DNA from: Gammaproteobacteria bacterium
GTDB lineage: Bacteria > Pseudomonadota > Gammaproteobacteria > Thiohalomonadales > Thiohalomonadaceae
Reading direction: 5' to 3'
Length of the DNA stretch: 64,000 nt
Assembly (NCBI GenBank): GCA_026196275.1
Contig: JAPHTQ010000029.1
Coordinates: 22,749-86,748 of the forward strand
In this document: positions 41,122 through 51,761 of the stretch, piece by piece
Layout: the number at the start of each line of letters is the position of its first letter
Numbering within the stretch: the stretch's first letter is position 1
Position numbers and translations under genes: made by a program
Notes under the pieces: generated by a model
Told to the model about the DNA's origin: nothing
The model's database searches: none
The model's input: only the letters and a program-made list of their open reading frames with translations

Positions 41122-43422
41122 ATGAAACGGCGACTACAGAATTTACTGCCCCTACCCATCTCCGCCTATCTGGGCGGCTTTTTCTCGGTCTCGCTTCTGC
41201 TGTTCATCATCATCGGCGGCTGGATGCTGCTGCAGATGAACAAGGTCACCAATGCCGCCGAGGCCAGCCGCAGCCACTCCGCCAGAACGGAGGTGCGGGC
41301 AGCCATCGACAAGGTGCTGACATCCAGCCAGGAGATGTTGGCCGAACTGAGCCAGTGGAGCGAAACCCGGCAGCAGTTGCGGGACAACACCTATTACGAG
41401 TACTGGCGTAACACACGTGTCTTGCAAACCTCGCGCATCCCGCACTATGTGACGGATGTGGATATCTACGACCAGCAGGGCGCAATTTTGCTGACCCGTT
41501 CCGGTTCATCCATGCCGGATAAATTGCCCGATTTACTGCATTTTATCGACATCCAGCAAGGTACGACCTACCTCTATCGCTTCATGCCCATCGTCCGGCC
41601 CGGTGATGGGCAGCGCAATATCGGCTATCTCGGCCTGCGCATGAATTTCGATCAGGCCCTGCAGGAGCTGAACCACTTTATCTATACCGACAGCAACAGC
41701 CTCGGCATCGTCAGCCCAGAGGGTGCGCGGTTCCCTCCCGACGAGATCCAGCACCAGCTGAGTTATCTTCCACGTCAGTCCGGAGAGACCCGGAAACTTG
41801 AGTCGGTGATGCGCAGTACCTTGTACAGTTTTGCTGCGCTGGCCGTAGTACTTATCATCATCTCCTACTACCTCACCTCATCGCTGCTGCACACACCGCT
41901 GCGCAGACTGGCGCAATACATCGAGGAGCTGCGGCGCAACCGCGGTGATATCAGCAAAACAGAACTATCGGGTGGCACACTCTGTGTCAAAGAGTTCGAT
42001 ATGTTGCGCTCCTCCATCATCGACTACCAGCATGAGCTGGAGGAGATGCACAACCACCTCGATCAGAAAAACAGGGAGATGTGGCGCCTGGCGCACCACG
42101 ATGCATTGACCGGCGTCGCCAACCGCCGCGCCTATGACGAGGACTGGGAGCGGCTGCAGGAGCTGGTACGGGGACAACGTATCCAGGTCTCGGTGATGCT
42201 CATCGACTGCGATCACTTCAAGGCCATCAACGACACCTATGGTCATGATGTGGGCGATCAGGTGATCCGCGTCATCGCCGACAGTCTCAGACAGAACCTG
42301 CGTGAGGGGGACCACCTCTACCGGCTCGGCGGCGATGAGTTTGCGGTGCACCTCATCAACACCGATACCGAACAGTGCCGCACGCTGGCACAGCGCTATC
42401 AGGAGCGGCTCAGCCACTTTGACTTCAAGGCACTGGGGATCAAGGAGCCTGTCCGTTTCAGTATCGGTATTGCCACCGCCGAAGGCAGTCAACCGAAGCA
42501 GGTCGCCCAGCTGCACAAGCGGGCGGATATCGCCATGTATCAGGCGAAGCGCCCCGGCAACAACAAGATCGCCGTCTACAACGACGGGATGGCCGGCAAC
42601 GCCGAATCGCTGCTTTCCAATCGTTTTATTACCACGGTATATCGGGCAATCGAGCAGGGTGACAATATTGAGCTGCACTATCAGCCGGTGCTTGCTGCCG
42701 ATGACGCGCAGAGTGGCTTTTACGAGACCCTGGTGCGCCTGCGCGATGAGCGCGGCACCATCACGCCACACAATATTTTCCCGGTGGTGGAGTCCGAGGG
42801 GCTGGCGGTGGAGTTCGACTATGCGGTCTTTCGCCGTATAACCAAGGCCTTTGAACAGGGCGAAATCCCCCAGGGCACCTGCATTTCACTGAATGTCGAT
42901 GGCAGCACCCTGATGCACCATAATTTCATACAACAGGTCTCAAGGCTGGCTCCTTTCATCCAGTCCGGCTGTCGCTGCATCGTACTGGAGATCACCGAGA
43001 ATGCGCTGATTTCCGAGATCGAGGAGGGCAGCCGCAAGCTTCGCCACCTGCGCGAGGCGGGCTTCGCCATCGCCCTGGACGACTTCGGCAGCGGTTACTC
43101 CTCGCTGCGCTACCTGGCCAACATGCCGGTGGACATCATCAAACTGGATATCGGTATGGTGCGTGATCTGGAAGGTGATCCCAGCCAACGCATCATCACC
43201 GAATACATCGCGCACATGGTGCGCGGTGCCGGTTATCAGCTGGTGGCAGAGGGTATCGAAAACGACAGTCTGCTCTATCGCGTCCTTGCCCTCGGCTTTA
43301 CCCACGTGCAGGGCTTCCTGTTCGATCATTCGCTGCCCGCCATTGATCCGCAGAACAGGCTGACTGTGGCGGAGTATCCGCGCAACAGCGGCAAGTCGCT
43401 GAACCGCGCGCTCGGCAGCTAA
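41122..43422 (+). CDS. Membrane GGDEF-EAL protein
   Basis: A 766-aa protein from ATG 41122 (a TTG at 41113 is also in frame). Membrane helices at about residues 15-38 and 235-258 flank a periplasmic sensor region. The GGDEF domain has an intact GGDEF near residue 404. The EAL motif reads ETL (near 533), keeping the catalytic glutamate, with VLEITENAL and DDFGSGYSSLRYL later. It may make c-di-GMP, and the EAL part may be active or only regulatory. Translation is probably coupled to the hydrolase upstream. Confidence 0.88.
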   Translation: MKRRLQNLLPLPISAYLGGFFSVSLLLFIIIGGWMLLQMNKVTNAAEASRSHSARTEVRAAIDKVLTSSQEMLAELSQWSETRQQLRDNTYYEYWRNTRVLQTSRIPHYVTDVDIYDQQGAILLTRSGSSMPDKLPDLLHFIDIQQGTTYLYRFMPIVRPGDGQRNIGYLGLRMNFDQALQELNHFIYTDSNSLGIVSPEGARFPPDEIQHQLSYLPRQSGETRKLESVMRSTLYSFAALAVVLIIISYYLTSSLLHTPLRRLAQYIEELRRNRGDISKTELSGGTLCVKEFDMLRSSIIDYQHELEEMHNHLDQKNREMWRLAHHDALTGVANRRAYDEDWERLQELVRGQRIQVSVMLIDCDHFKAINDTYGHDVGDQVIRVIADSLRQNLREGDHLYRLGGDEFAVHLINTDTEQCRTLAQRYQERLSHFDFKALGIKEPVRFSIGIATAEGSQPKQVAQLHKRADIAMYQAKRPGNNKIAVYNDGMAGNAESLLSNRFITTVYRAIEQGDNIELHYQPVLAADDAQSGFYETLVRLRDERGTITPHNIFPVVESEGLAVEFDYAVFRRITKAFEQGEIPQGTCISLNVDGSTLMHHNFIQQVSRLAPFIQSGCRCIVLEITENALISEIEEGSRKLRHLREAGFAIALDDFGSGYSSLRYLANMPVDIIKLDIGMVRDLEGDPSQRIITEYIAHMVRGAGYQLVAEGIENDSLLYRVLALGFTHVQGFLFDHSLPAIDPQNRLTVAEYPRNSGKSLNRALGS

Positions 43423-43440
43423 GGAATCTCGGAAAATAGA

Positions 43441-43470
43441 TCTCACCGCCATTGCGGTGAGACCATTTTT
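43441..43470 (+). terminator. Intrinsic terminator between convergent genes
   Basis: TCTCACCGC (43441-43449) and GCGGTGAGA (43454-43462) form a 9-bp stem with loop CATT, followed by CCATTTTT. It ends the GGDEF-EAL transcript and may also serve the convergent kinase gene. Confidence 0.8.
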
Positions 43471-43492
43471 CGGCGGGGACGGGTGGTTGCGA

Positions 43493-44425
43493 TTAGAAGT
43501 AGAAACCGAAGGTCTCGTGGAAACGGGCCTTGAACTCCTCGGCAGCGAAACGGTGGTTCTGCGTCCCGTGGTGCCCAATCTTGATCGCCCCCATCAGTGA
43601 GGCGATACGCCCGGTGGTCTCCCAATCCATCTTGTTCATCAGGCCATACAACAGGCCGGCACGATAGGCATCGCCACAGCCGGTCGGGTCGACCACTTCA
43701 CGCGCCGGCACCGCCGGGATCTCGTAACGGTGTTTCGCAGTGTAGATCACCGAGCCCTTTGCGCCACGGGTAACGATCAGTGCCTCGACCATCTGTGCCA
43801 GCTCGTGCGGCGACTTGCCGGTCCGCTCCTCCAGCAACTGCGCCTCGTAATCGTTCACCGCCACCCAGCTGGCCTGCTCGACAAACCGCAGCAGGTCATC
43901 GCCGTCGAACATCGGCAAGCCCTGACCCGGATCGAAGATAAAGGGGATCCCGGCCTCGGCAAACTGGCTGGCGTGCTCCAGCATCCCCTCGCGCCCGTCG
44001 GGGGCGACGATACCGATGGTGATCCCCTCTGCCTCCTCGACACGGTTTTCATGGGCGAAGCTCATCGCCCCCGGATGAAAGGCGGTGATCTGGTTATCGT
44101 CCCGGTCCGTAGTAATGAAGGCCTGTGCGGTGTAGGTATTGCCGATCTCACGGATATGTGTGGTGACGATGCCACACTTCTCCAGCCATGCAGCATAGGG
44201 GGCAAAGTCGTGCCCCACCGTGGCCATGATCTTTCCCTCGCCACCGAGCAGTTTCAGGTTGTAGGCGATGTTACCGGCACAACCCCCGGTCTCGCGCCGC
44301 ATCTCCGGCACCAGAAAGGAGACATTGAGCATGTGCACCTTGTCCGGGATGATGTGGTTCTTGAAGTGATCATGAAACACCATAATGGTGTCGTAGGCCA
44401 TGGAACCACAGATGAGTGCGCTCAT
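43493..44425 (-). CDS. PfkB-family sugar/nucleoside kinase (adenosine kinase-like)
   Basis: A 310-aa ribokinase-family protein. The N-terminal signature region includes ETGGCAGNIAYNLKLLGG, and the C-terminal signature is DPTGCGDAYRAGLLYGL with the catalytic aspartate (GCGD). Overall it resembles bacterial adenosine kinases of the PfkB family, but the nucleoside substrate cannot be proven from sequence. It is followed on the same strand by no close partner; dgkA is 154 bases upstream across a repeat. Confidence 0.82.
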   Translation of the reverse strand: MSALICGSMAYDTIMVFHDHFKNHIIPDKVHMLNVSFLVPEMRRETGGCAGNIAYNLKLLGGEGKIMATVGHDFAPYAAWLEKCGIVTTHIREIGNTYTAQAFITTDRDDNQITAFHPGAMSFAHENRVEEAEGITIGIVAPDGREGMLEHASQFAEAGIPFIFDPGQGLPMFDGDDLLRFVEQASWVAVNDYEAQLLEERTGKSPHELAQMVEALIVTRGAKGSVIYTAKHRYEIPAVPAREVVDPTGCGDAYRAGLLYGLMNKMDWETTGRIASLMGAIKIGHHGTQNHRFAAEEFKARFHETFGFYF

Positions 44426-44473
44426 TTTATCTCCCCTGGAATTTCCGAATGTTCATGACTAGCTCCTCTAAAC

Positions 44474-44574
44474 GCTAACCGCAGAGACGCGAAGACGCAA
44501 AGGGTTTTGTTATGACCAATTGCCGCACACAACTGCCTGAAAAAGCTTGGTGCCTGCGCGCTGAGTTTGCGGAA
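44474..44574. repeat. Degenerate CGCAAAG-type intergenic repeat
   Basis: Begins CTAACCGCAGAGACGCGAAG and has a weakly matching right end (TGCGCGCTGAGTTTGCGGA). Same dispersed family, decayed right half. Confidence 0.55.
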
Positions 44575-44578
44575 TGCT

Positions 44579-44962
44579 CTAGAAAAAACGCGGGTAAAGT
44601 ATCAGTCCCCAGACGACAGCCACATTGAGCAGCGCAATGAAGACCGCCGCCGAACCGATATCCTTGGCCCGGCCTGAAAGCTCGTGGTAGTCACTGCCGA
44701 CCCGGTCCACCAGCGCCTCTACCGCCGAGTTAAGCAGCTCGACGATCAGCACCAGAAAGAGGCTGCCGACCAGCAGGGCGCGCTCCACCCCGTCCTGCCC
44801 CAGCCACAACCCCAGCGGAGTTAACAACAGGCAAAGGAACAGCTCCTGGCGAAAGGCCGCCTCGTTGAACAGCGCCGCGCGCAAGCCCTGCAGCGAGTAG
44901 CCCCCGGCGTTGATAATCCGGCGCAAGCCGGTAGCGCCGGGCTTATTTGTCGATGCGTTCAT
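44579..44962 (-). CDS. dgkA: Diacylglycerol kinase
   Basis: A 127-aa integral membrane enzyme with three helices and the DgkA motif VELLNSAVEALVDRVG followed by SGRAKDIGSAAVFIAL. It phosphorylates diacylglycerol, recycling the lipid released by periplasmic glucan or LPS-modifying enzymes. It is encoded just downstream of the YejM-like gene, giving a small envelope-lipid group. Confidence 0.95.
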   Translation of the reverse strand: MNASTNKPGATGLRRIINAGGYSLQGLRAALFNEAAFRQELFLCLLLTPLGLWLGQDGVERALLVGSLFLVLIVELLNSAVEALVDRVGSDYHELSGRAKDIGSAAVFIALLNVAVVWGLILYPRFF

Positions 44963-45009
44963 ACTGCTCCCCGTCTTGACTTTCAGGCACCCGTTCCAGG
45001 GTGCGTTTA

Positions 45010-46863
45010 TTATTTGTAGAAGCGCGAGGTCTGCTCCATCGCATTGAGCATCACCTGCGGATCAGGCTTTCCCTCCAGTGACTTGGCGCGCAGAGTGCGC
45101 AGCTCCACCGCTCCGAAATGGTCCACCGCGTAGATCCGGTCTGCCATCCGCACCCCGAACTTGCCGAAACCGCCCACCACCAGGCCGTAGCGGTTCTCAT
45201 CGGAGAAGAGCGAGGCACCGGTGCTGTAATCCGAAGCCGGGTTGCGACAGCCGAAGACCTGCTGCAGCAGGGTGGTACTGATATCGTAGTGGCTGCTGGT
45301 GTAGTCGACCGTTACCGCTTCACGCCCCGGCCACTTGATCAGAAGCGGCACGCGAATTTGCACATCGGTGTAGTTGGCATTATGTCCCCAGTTGCCGTTG
45401 TCGTTGAACTCCTGTCCGTGGTCGGAAGTAACGATGATAATCGACTCATCCCAGCTGCCGCTGTCGCGTATCGCCTGCAGCGCCCTCCCGACCTGCTTGT
45501 CCGCCGAACGCACCGCCTTGCGGAAGAGGTTGTGGTACGGGGTCGGATCGGTATCGTCGGTGAGGGTCAGGTAGCTCATCTTCTCTGCCGCCGGCTGGAA
45601 CAGATCGTCGAACTCCTTGTCGTAGGCATAGGCGTGGGGCGCGTCGTAGAAAAGAAAGCCAAACAGCGGCCTCTCTCCCACCTGCGACAAGTGGCCGATG
45701 AACTCATCGGTCGCCTTCACGTCCCGTTCATAGACGCCCCCGGCGCGGGTCTGGGTTCGCAGCCCGGGCACCTTCGAAAAAACCGTGCGGTTGAACTCCG
45801 GCGCCGTTAGCTTGGCACTGGCATAGATGGCCAGATCATAATCGTTGGCCAGCAGTTGCTCGATCCACAGCGCACCCACCTGCTCATCCAGGAAACTCTC
45901 CCAGTAGGTGGCCGGCAGACCGTAGAAAAGGGAGAAGATCCCGGTACGGGTATTGTTGCCGCCGGAGTAGTGGTGGCTGAAGTAGATCGCCTCGCGGGAA
46001 AAGGCATGGATGTTAGGTGTCACCTCGGGTCCAAAATCGTCATAACGCCAGGAATCGACCACAATGAGAAAGATGTTCGGCAACGGCTCTGCGGGGACGC
46101 AGTTCAGGGGTTGTTTCGGATAGTCTATCGCGCCGTCCACCAGCGCCACCTGTTGGCCAGCCTGTGACGGTTCGACAATACCGTGCGCGTAAAAGTGATC
46201 CCGCGCCCGGGCGGGAAAGTAGACCGGATAGAGCCGTGCCTGGCGGGTGATGCTCACCTCGCCCGCGGCATCGGCCCAGGCGAACCAGTAGTTTTCACCG
46301 AGAAACACCGCGAACAACCCCAGTCCCAGCAGCGGCCCCAGCCACTTGCTCCCGGAACGCAGACTCATGCGCCCGGCCAGGCAGGCCAGCTTCCAGGCCA
46401 GCAGCAGTGTCACAAGAGTCGCCGCCGCCACTGCCAGATACATGCCGGGCCCGAAAACGAAGATCTCCGTGGCGGCATCGCTGAACAGCAGCGACAGGAC
46501 CATGCCGTTGATATGGAAGCGATAGAGGGAGAATACGAAGGTGTCGATGAATACGGCCAGCAGCACCACCGTCGCAAGGGCCAGTGCGATGGTCGTGATG
46601 AAGCGTCTGCCGGGGTAGAGCAGCACCAGAGGATAGAGCAGCAGGAAGGTGAAGAGAAAGGTGATGGAATACCAGTGGCCGACGCTCATCGCCAGCAGAA
46701 ACGTCCACTCGCTGCTGCCCTCGGGCACTCCTGCGGCCAGCGAATAACGAATGCCGATGAGCAGTAATACGCTGGCGACAAAAAACGCGTACCAACTGAC
46801 CCAGCGCAACATCGCGGCGCGACCACCATCGGAAAGCTGTGCGCGGCAGCGTAACAGCCCCAT
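45010..46863 (-). CDS. yejM: YejM/LapC-like inner-membrane sulfatase-fold protein
   Basis: A 617-aa protein starting at ATG 46863 with GGGAGG 7 bases upstream. Five membrane helices (about residues 20-180, DUF3413 region) precede a periplasmic sulfatase-like domain with IFLIVVDSWRYDDFGPEVTP, SGGNNTRTGIFSLFYGLP and SDHGQEFND. In E. coli YejM (PbgA/LapC) senses periplasmic LPS and controls LpxC degradation by LapB/FtsH. Unlike E. coli YejM, this domain keeps a fuller set of metal-site-like residues (VDSWRYD and DHGQE), so residual phosphotransferase activity is possible. Confidence 0.85.
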   Translation of the reverse strand: MGLLRCRAQLSDGGRAAMLRWVSWYAFFVASVLLLIGIRYSLAAGVPEGSSEWTFLLAMSVGHWYSITFLFTFLLLYPLVLLYPGRRFITTIALALATVVLLAVFIDTFVFSLYRFHINGMVLSLLFSDAATEIFVFGPGMYLAVAAATLVTLLLAWKLACLAGRMSLRSGSKWLGPLLGLGLFAVFLGENYWFAWADAAGEVSITRQARLYPVYFPARARDHFYAHGIVEPSQAGQQVALVDGAIDYPKQPLNCVPAEPLPNIFLIVVDSWRYDDFGPEVTPNIHAFSREAIYFSHHYSGGNNTRTGIFSLFYGLPATYWESFLDEQVGALWIEQLLANDYDLAIYASAKLTAPEFNRTVFSKVPGLRTQTRAGGVYERDVKATDEFIGHLSQVGERPLFGFLFYDAPHAYAYDKEFDDLFQPAAEKMSYLTLTDDTDPTPYHNLFRKAVRSADKQVGRALQAIRDSGSWDESIIIVTSDHGQEFNDNGNWGHNANYTDVQIRVPLLIKWPGREAVTVDYTSSHYDISTTLLQQVFGCRNPASDYSTGASLFSDENRYGLVVGGFGKFGVRMADRIYAVDHFGAVELRTLRAKSLEGKPDPQVMLNAMEQTSRFYK

Positions 46864-46890
46864 TAACTTTCCTCCCGCCATGCCGCGCAA

Positions 46891-48357
46891 TTACTCCGCT
46901 TCGCCCGCAGGGCTCCACACCAAGTCAAGTTCCCGCGCCGCCTTGACATCGTCCAGCCGCTTTACCGGCAGGGTATGGGGAGCACCCTTGACCACATCGG
47001 GAGTCTGCTGTGCCTCCTCGCGGATCGCCACCATGGCGGTGACGAAATCATCCAGCGTGCTTCGCTCCTCGGTTTCGGTCGGCTCGATAAGAAAGCATTC
47101 GGGAACCAGCAGCGGAAAGTAGGTGGTGGGTGCGTGCATGCCGTGATCGAGCAGGCGCTTGGCAAAGTCCATGGCGGTGACTCCGGTCTCCTTCGCCTCT
47201 CTCTTCAGGGTAAGGATGAACTCATGGGTGGCTCGACGCTCGGGGAAGGCGATCTCGAAACCCTGCTTTTGCAGCTCGGTCAACATGTAGTTGGCATTGA
47301 GGGTGGCGTAGTCAGCGACCCGCTCCATCCCCTCGCGCCCGAGCATGCGGGCATAGATGTAGGCGCGCAGCAGAATGCCGACATTGCCCATATGGGCCGA
47401 GAGCCGGCCGATCGATTGTGGCAGGTCCGCCTCCTCCAGCCAGTGGTACTCCCCCGCCTCTTCGCCGACAACCGGCAACGGCAGAAACGGCAACAGCCGC
47501 TCACCGACCACCACCGGGCCGGCGCCGGGGCCACCACCGCCATGCGGCGTGGAGAAGGTCTTGTGCAGATTCAGGTGGACCACGTCGAACCCCATGTCGC
47601 CGGGCTTGACCTTGCCAAGAATCGCGTTGAGATTGGCGCCGTCGTAGTAGAGCAGGCCACCGGCCTGGTGCACAATGGCGGCAATGGTTTTGATCTTGCG
47701 CTCGAACACCCCCAGGGTGGAGGGGTTGGTCAGCATGATACCGGCAGTCTGCGGGCCGACCACCTGCTGCAACTGCTCCAGATCCACATCACCATTTTTA
47801 TCGGTGGGTATCTCACGCACCTTGTAGCCGCACATCACCGCCGTGGCGGGATTGGTGCCGTGAGCGGCATCCGGCACCAGGATCTCGCTGCGCGTGCTGT
47901 CGCCGCGCGCATCGTGGTAGGCACGGATCATCGCCACACCGGCAAATTCACCCTGGGCACCGGCCATCGGCGTCAACGAACAGCCCTGCATGCCGGTGAT
48001 CCCCTTGAGTATCTCCTGCAACTCATAGAGGCAGGCGAGTACGCCCTGACCGTGGGTGGCGCTTGGCGCCCTGGGGTGGCGGCCGAGAAAACCGGGCAAC
48101 ATCGCCAGAGTGTTGGCACCGCGCGGGTTGTACTTCATGGTGCAGGAACCGAGCGGATAGAAGTGGGTGTCGATAGAGAAATTCTTCTGCGACAGTCGGG
48201 TGTAGTGGCGCACCACCTGCAGCTCGGAGACCTCCGGCAGGGTCGGCCTGGAGCGACGGCGGAACTGTGCCGGGATGTCCGTCACCTCGGTGGCGGCCGG
48301 ACACTGCGCCGTGTTGATACGGCCCGCTTTGGATTGGTCGAAAATCAGCATCGTCAC
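46891..48357 (-). CDS. gcvPB: Glycine dehydrogenase (P protein), subunit 2
   Basis: A 488-aa PLP-binding half of split P protein. The PLP lysine lies in [18 protein letters not shown], with [18 protein letters not shown] upstream and [14 protein letters not shown] at the C terminus. The start is GTG 48357 (AAGGG 4 bases upstream) or ATG 48351. With GcvPA it decarboxylates glycine and loads the aminomethyl group on GcvH. It is the last gene of the riboswitch-controlled operon. Confidence 0.95.
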   Translation of the reverse strand: MTMLIFDQSKAGRINTAQCPAATEVTDIPAQFRRRSRPTLPEVSELQVVRHYTRLSQKNFSIDTHFYPLGSCTMKYNPRGANTLAMLPGFLGRHPRAPSATHGQGVLACLYELQEILKGITGMQGCSLTPMAGAQGEFAGVAMIRAYHDARGDSTRSEILVPDAAHGTNPATAVMCGYKVREIPTDKNGDVDLEQLQQVVGPQTAGIMLTNPSTLGVFERKIKTIAAIVHQAGGLLYYDGANLNAILGKVKPGDMGFDVVHLNLHKTFSTPHGGGGPGAGPVVVGERLLPFLPLPVVGEEAGEYHWLEEADLPQSIGRLSAHMGNVGILLRAYIYARMLGREGMERVADYATLNANYMLTELQKQGFEIAFPERRATHEFILTLKREAKETGVTAMDFAKRLLDHGMHAPTTYFPLLVPECFLIEPTETEERSTLDDFVTAMVAIREEAQQTPDVVKGAPHTLPVKRLDDVKAARELDLVWSPAGEAE

Positions 48358-48392
48358 GATACCCTTGGTCTGACTCTAAAACAGTTCCCTCT

Positions 48393-48425
48393 TAGCCACA
48401 GAGGGCACAGGGATCACAGGGAAAA
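48393..48425. repeat. CACAGAG-type repeat, left end only
   Basis: TTAGCCACAGAGGGCACAG matches the left end of the dispersed palindromic family, between gcvPA and gcvPB. The right half is absent. Confidence 0.6.
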
Positions 48426-48437
48426 CAGCGTTCGGCA

Positions 48438-49823
48438 TCAGTTTGGCGCAGGCCGGCTTGTCGTTGCAGCGGAGAGGATACGCTCCATATGCCCGGTGTA
48501 GCTCTCGATATCCGCTTCACTGCGCGTCTCGGTGGCACAGACCAGCAGGCAGTTCTCCAGCTCCGGATACTCACGCACAACGTGGTAACCACCGAGCAGA
48601 TCCTGCACCGCCAGCGCACGCAGTACCTCGTCGACCGGCCGGTTGATGCGCAGCAGCGCCTCGTGGAAGTAGGGGCGGTCGAAGACCAGCTCCACCCCAT
48701 CGATGGCGATCAGTTTCTCCACCAGGGCGCGGGTATTGTTGTGGCTGGCGGCGGCGACCCGCTCGAGGCCGCTCGGCCCCAGCAGCGCCATGTAGATGGT
48801 GGCGGCGGCGGCCAGTAGCCCCTGGTTGGTGCAGATGTTGGAGGTCGCCTTGGAGCGTCTGATATGTTGCTCCCGCGCCTGCAGGGTGAGGGTGAAACCG
48901 CTGTTGCCATCGAGGTCAACGGTACGACCGACGATGCGTCCCGGCATCTGCCGCACATGGGCCTGCTTGCAGGCCATGAAACCAAACCAGGGGCCGCCGG
49001 AGGCGAGTGGCGAGCCTAGCGGCTGGCCCTCGCCGCAGGCGATGTCGGCACCCTTCTCGCCCCACTCACCGGGCGGAGCCAGCAGCGCCAGCGCAGTGGG
49101 ATTGACCAGGCCGATGACCAGCGCGCCGTTGGCGTGGGCCCAGTCGGTCAGGGCATCCACCTCCTCCAGCACACCGAAGAAGTTGGGCTGCGGCACTACC
49201 AGCGCGGCAATATCTTCACCGGCAAAGGCCGCCAGCGAAGCCGGATCGGTATGCCCCTGCTCGCCCAACGGTAGCTCCACTAGCTCGATGCCCTGGTTGT
49301 GCACGATAGTGTGCACCACCTTGCGATAGTCCGGGTGCACGCTGCGCGGCATGAGGATGCGCTTCGATTTCGACTTGCGGTTGGCGCGCACCGCCATCAG
49401 CACCGCCTCGGCCAGCGCCGAGGCGCCGTCGTAGAGCGAGGCGTTGGAGACATCCAGCGCATTCAGGCCGGCAATCATGGTCTGGAACTCATAGACCAGT
49501 TGCAGTGTGCCCTGACTCGCCTCGGCCTGGTAGGGGGTGTAGGCGGAGTAGAACTCGCCGCGGGTGACGATCTCCCACACCGCCGCAGGAATGTGGTGCT
49601 CATACGCCCCGGCACCGATAAAACAGAGCGGCTGACCATCCTCGGCAGCGCGCTGCTGCATCAGACGCCCGACCGCCATCTCGTTCATCCCTGCGGGGAT
49701 ATTGTCCAGTCCGCGGGCACGCAGTTCAGCCGGGATCTCATCGAACAGTGCCTCGATGCTGTCGACACCGATGGCCGCCAGCATCGTCTTTACATCGTTT
49801 TCGGTATGGGGAATAAAGGGCAT
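48438..49823 (-). CDS. gcvPA: Glycine dehydrogenase (P protein), subunit 1
   Basis: A 461-aa subunit of the split glycine decarboxylase: [58 protein letters not shown] N-terminal conserved region, and [11 protein letters not shown]. It forms a heterotetramer with GcvPB. The split form is usual in many bacteria, while E. coli has a single fused GcvP. Confidence 0.95.
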   Translation of the reverse strand: MPFIPHTENDVKTMLAAIGVDSIEALFDEIPAELRARGLDNIPAGMNEMAVGRLMQQRAAEDGQPLCFIGAGAYEHHIPAAVWEIVTRGEFYSAYTPYQAEASQGTLQLVYEFQTMIAGLNALDVSNASLYDGASALAEAVLMAVRANRKSKSKRILMPRSVHPDYRKVVHTIVHNQGIELVELPLGEQGHTDPASLAAFAGEDIAALVVPQPNFFGVLEEVDALTDWAHANGALVIGLVNPTALALLAPPGEWGEKGADIACGEGQPLGSPLASGGPWFGFMACKQAHVRQMPGRIVGRTVDLDGNSGFTLTLQAREQHIRRSKATSNICTNQGLLAAAATIYMALLGPSGLERVAAASHNNTRALVEKLIAIDGVELVFDRPYFHEALLRINRPVDEVLRALAVQDLLGGYHVVREYPELENCLLVCATETRSEADIESYTGHMERILSAATTSRPAPN

Positions 49824-49850
49824 CGCTTACACTCGCTAACAGGCTCGGGA

Positions 49851-50243
49851 TCAGGCCTCTTCGGCTACTACAGCGTTATAGCCGGCAGCATCCAGCAGAC
49901 CATCGAGTTCGGCCTCATCGGCCGGCCTCATGCGAAACAGCCAGCCGTCGCCGTAGGGATCCTGGTTGACGATCTCCGGACTCTCCTCCAGCGCGCTGTT
50001 GACCTCGGTCACCTCACCGTCTACCGGCGCATAGATATCGGAGGCGGCCTTGACCGACTCGACTACCGCGCAATCCTCCTCGGCGGTCAAGGCACGGCCG
50101 CCCTCCGGCAACTCGACAAAGACCATGTCACCGAGCAGCTCCTGGGCGTGCTCGGTGATCCCCACAGTAATGGTCCCGTCCGCCTCGCGGCGGACCCATT
50201 CGTGGGACCTGGTGTACTTCAACTCATCGGGCACATTGCTCAT
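49851..50243 (-). CDS. gcvH: Glycine cleavage system H protein
   Basis: A 130-aa lipoyl carrier protein. The lipoylated lysine lies in [17 protein letters not shown], and the start [17 protein letters not shown] is canonical. It shuttles the aminomethyl group between P, T and L proteins. The upstream lipA copy would help supply its lipoyl group. Confidence 0.97.
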   Translation of the reverse strand: MSNVPDELKYTRSHEWVRREADGTITVGITEHAQELLGDMVFVELPEGGRALTAEEDCAVVESVKAASDIYAPVDGEVTEVNSALEESPEIVNQDPYGDGWLFRMRPADEAELDGLLDAAGYNAVVAEEA

Positions 50244-50270
50244 TGTTTTTCCCCTTTCTGTTTTTACTAT

Positions 50271-50444
50271 TCACCGCAAAGACGCGAAGAGCGCAAAGAA
50301 AACATTTATAGCGACTCGGTATTAACGGATTGAGACAAAGACCCGCTTCGGTTTCATGAACATGCTGTTCCTGTTCACGCTGTCGCGATTCGCCGTTATG
50401 ACAAATTATCATCTTCCTTTGCGTACTCTGCGCCTTTGCGGTGC
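50271..50444. repeat. Palindromic CGCAAAG-type intergenic repeat
   Basis: Begins TCACCGCAAAGACGCGAAG and ends CTCTGCGCCTTTGCGGTG. It fills the gap between gcvT and gcvH. Confidence 0.78.
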
Positions 50445-50454
50445 ATATTAGATC

Positions 50455-51543
50455 TCAATCAATCACCGACTTGCCGTTACGCACGAACGGCGGTTTGACG
50501 ATGCGCGCCCTGAGCCGCTTGTTGCGAATCTCGACGCTGCAGTGCGTCGCCTCGCCAACCGGGATCCGCGCCAGGGCGATCGCCTTGCCCAGGGTCGGTG
50601 CGAAACTGCCGCTGGTGGTCTCGCCCTCGCCCAACCCATCGACAATCACCTTCTGGTGGGCACGCAGCACTCCCTTATCCTCCAGCACCAGACCAACCAG
50701 ATGCTGCAACGGTCCCGCCTCGCGCTCTGCCTCAAGCGCCTCGCGGCCAACAAACCTGCGATCCTCTGGCTGCCAGGCGATGGTCCAGCCCAGGCCGGAG
50801 GTTAATGGCGAGGTTTCCTCGCTCATATCCTGGCCGTAGAGATTCATGCCCGCCTCCAGTCGCAGGGTATCACGGGCGCCAAGACCGCAGGGGGAGACCC
50901 CGGCCTCCCGCAGGGCATACCAGTAGTCCTCAGCTTCATCCTCCGGCAGCATGATCTCATAACCATCCTCGCCGGTGTAGCCGGTTCGGGCGATAAACAG
51001 TGGGCCGCTCTCAGTGGCATAAAAGCGCTCCAGCACGGCGGCAGCGTCGGCACGCGCCCCCAGCACCCGATGCACCTTGTCACGCGCCGACGGCCCCTGC
51101 ACGGCAATCATCGCCAGATCGGTACGCACCTCTACCTCGATACCGAACGAGGCGGCATGCCGCGCCAGCCAGGCGATATCCTTCTCCCGGGTGCCGGCAT
51201 TGACCACCAGCCGGTACCAGACACTGCTCATATGGTAGATGATGAGGTCATCGATCACCCCGCCACGTTTATTGAGCATGCAGCTGTAGAGCGCCTTACC
51301 CGGCTGGTCGTCGATCTTCGCCACATCGTTGGCCAGTAGATAGCGCAGAAAGTCACGGCTCTTGGCGCCGAGCAGATCCACCACACACATGTGCGAGACA
51401 TCGAACATCCCCGCATCGCGGCGCACCTGGTGGTGCTCCTCGATCTGCGAGCCGTAGTGGATCGGCATCTCCCAGCCGGAGAAATCGGCCATCTTCGCGC
51501 CCTGCGCCAGATGCGCCTCATAAAGCGGTGTTCTGTTACCCAC
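50455..51543 (-). CDS. gcvT: Glycine cleavage system aminomethyltransferase (T protein)
   Basis: A 362-aa folate-dependent aminomethyltransferase. I take GTG 51543 ([11 protein letters not shown]) as start: GGAG lies 7 bases upstream and the N terminus then aligns with E. coli GcvT (MAQQTPLYEQH); an ATG at 51549 is too close to that site. Conserved parts are [33 protein letters not shown], and [12 protein letters not shown]. It transfers the one-carbon unit to tetrahydrofolate and releases ammonia. Confidence 0.95.
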   Translation of the reverse strand: MGNRTPLYEAHLAQGAKMADFSGWEMPIHYGSQIEEHHQVRRDAGMFDVSHMCVVDLLGAKSRDFLRYLLANDVAKIDDQPGKALYSCMLNKRGGVIDDLIIYHMSSVWYRLVVNAGTREKDIAWLARHAASFGIEVEVRTDLAMIAVQGPSARDKVHRVLGARADAAAVLERFYATESGPLFIARTGYTGEDGYEIMLPEDEAEDYWYALREAGVSPCGLGARDTLRLEAGMNLYGQDMSEETSPLTSGLGWTIAWQPEDRRFVGREALEAEREAGPLQHLVGLVLEDKGVLRAHQKVIVDGLGEGETTSGSFAPTLGKAIALARIPVGEATHCSVEIRNKRLRARIVKPPFVRNGKSVID

Positions 51544-51570
51544 GTCCATTCTCCACAATAAAAAACATCT

Positions 51571-51681
51571 ACCGCAAAGGCGCAGAGGCGCAAAGTTGAT
51601 CACGCCTGTTGATAGCAGTTGCGGCGGGCACGGCCCGCCCTATAACCGTTTATCCTTTGCGCCTTCGCGCCTTTGCGGTTA
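51571..51681. repeat. Palindromic CGCAAAG-type intergenic repeat
   Basis: Begins ACCGCAAAGGCGCAGAGGCG and ends GCGCCTTTGCGGTTA; between lipA copy 2 and gcvT. Confidence 0.78.
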
Positions 51682-51761
51682 ATTACTCTTTATTACATCT
51701 CGACAATGTGCTCCCTGCATTGTCTACCACCGCCATCCATGGCGACGTTTGCGTTAAATGT

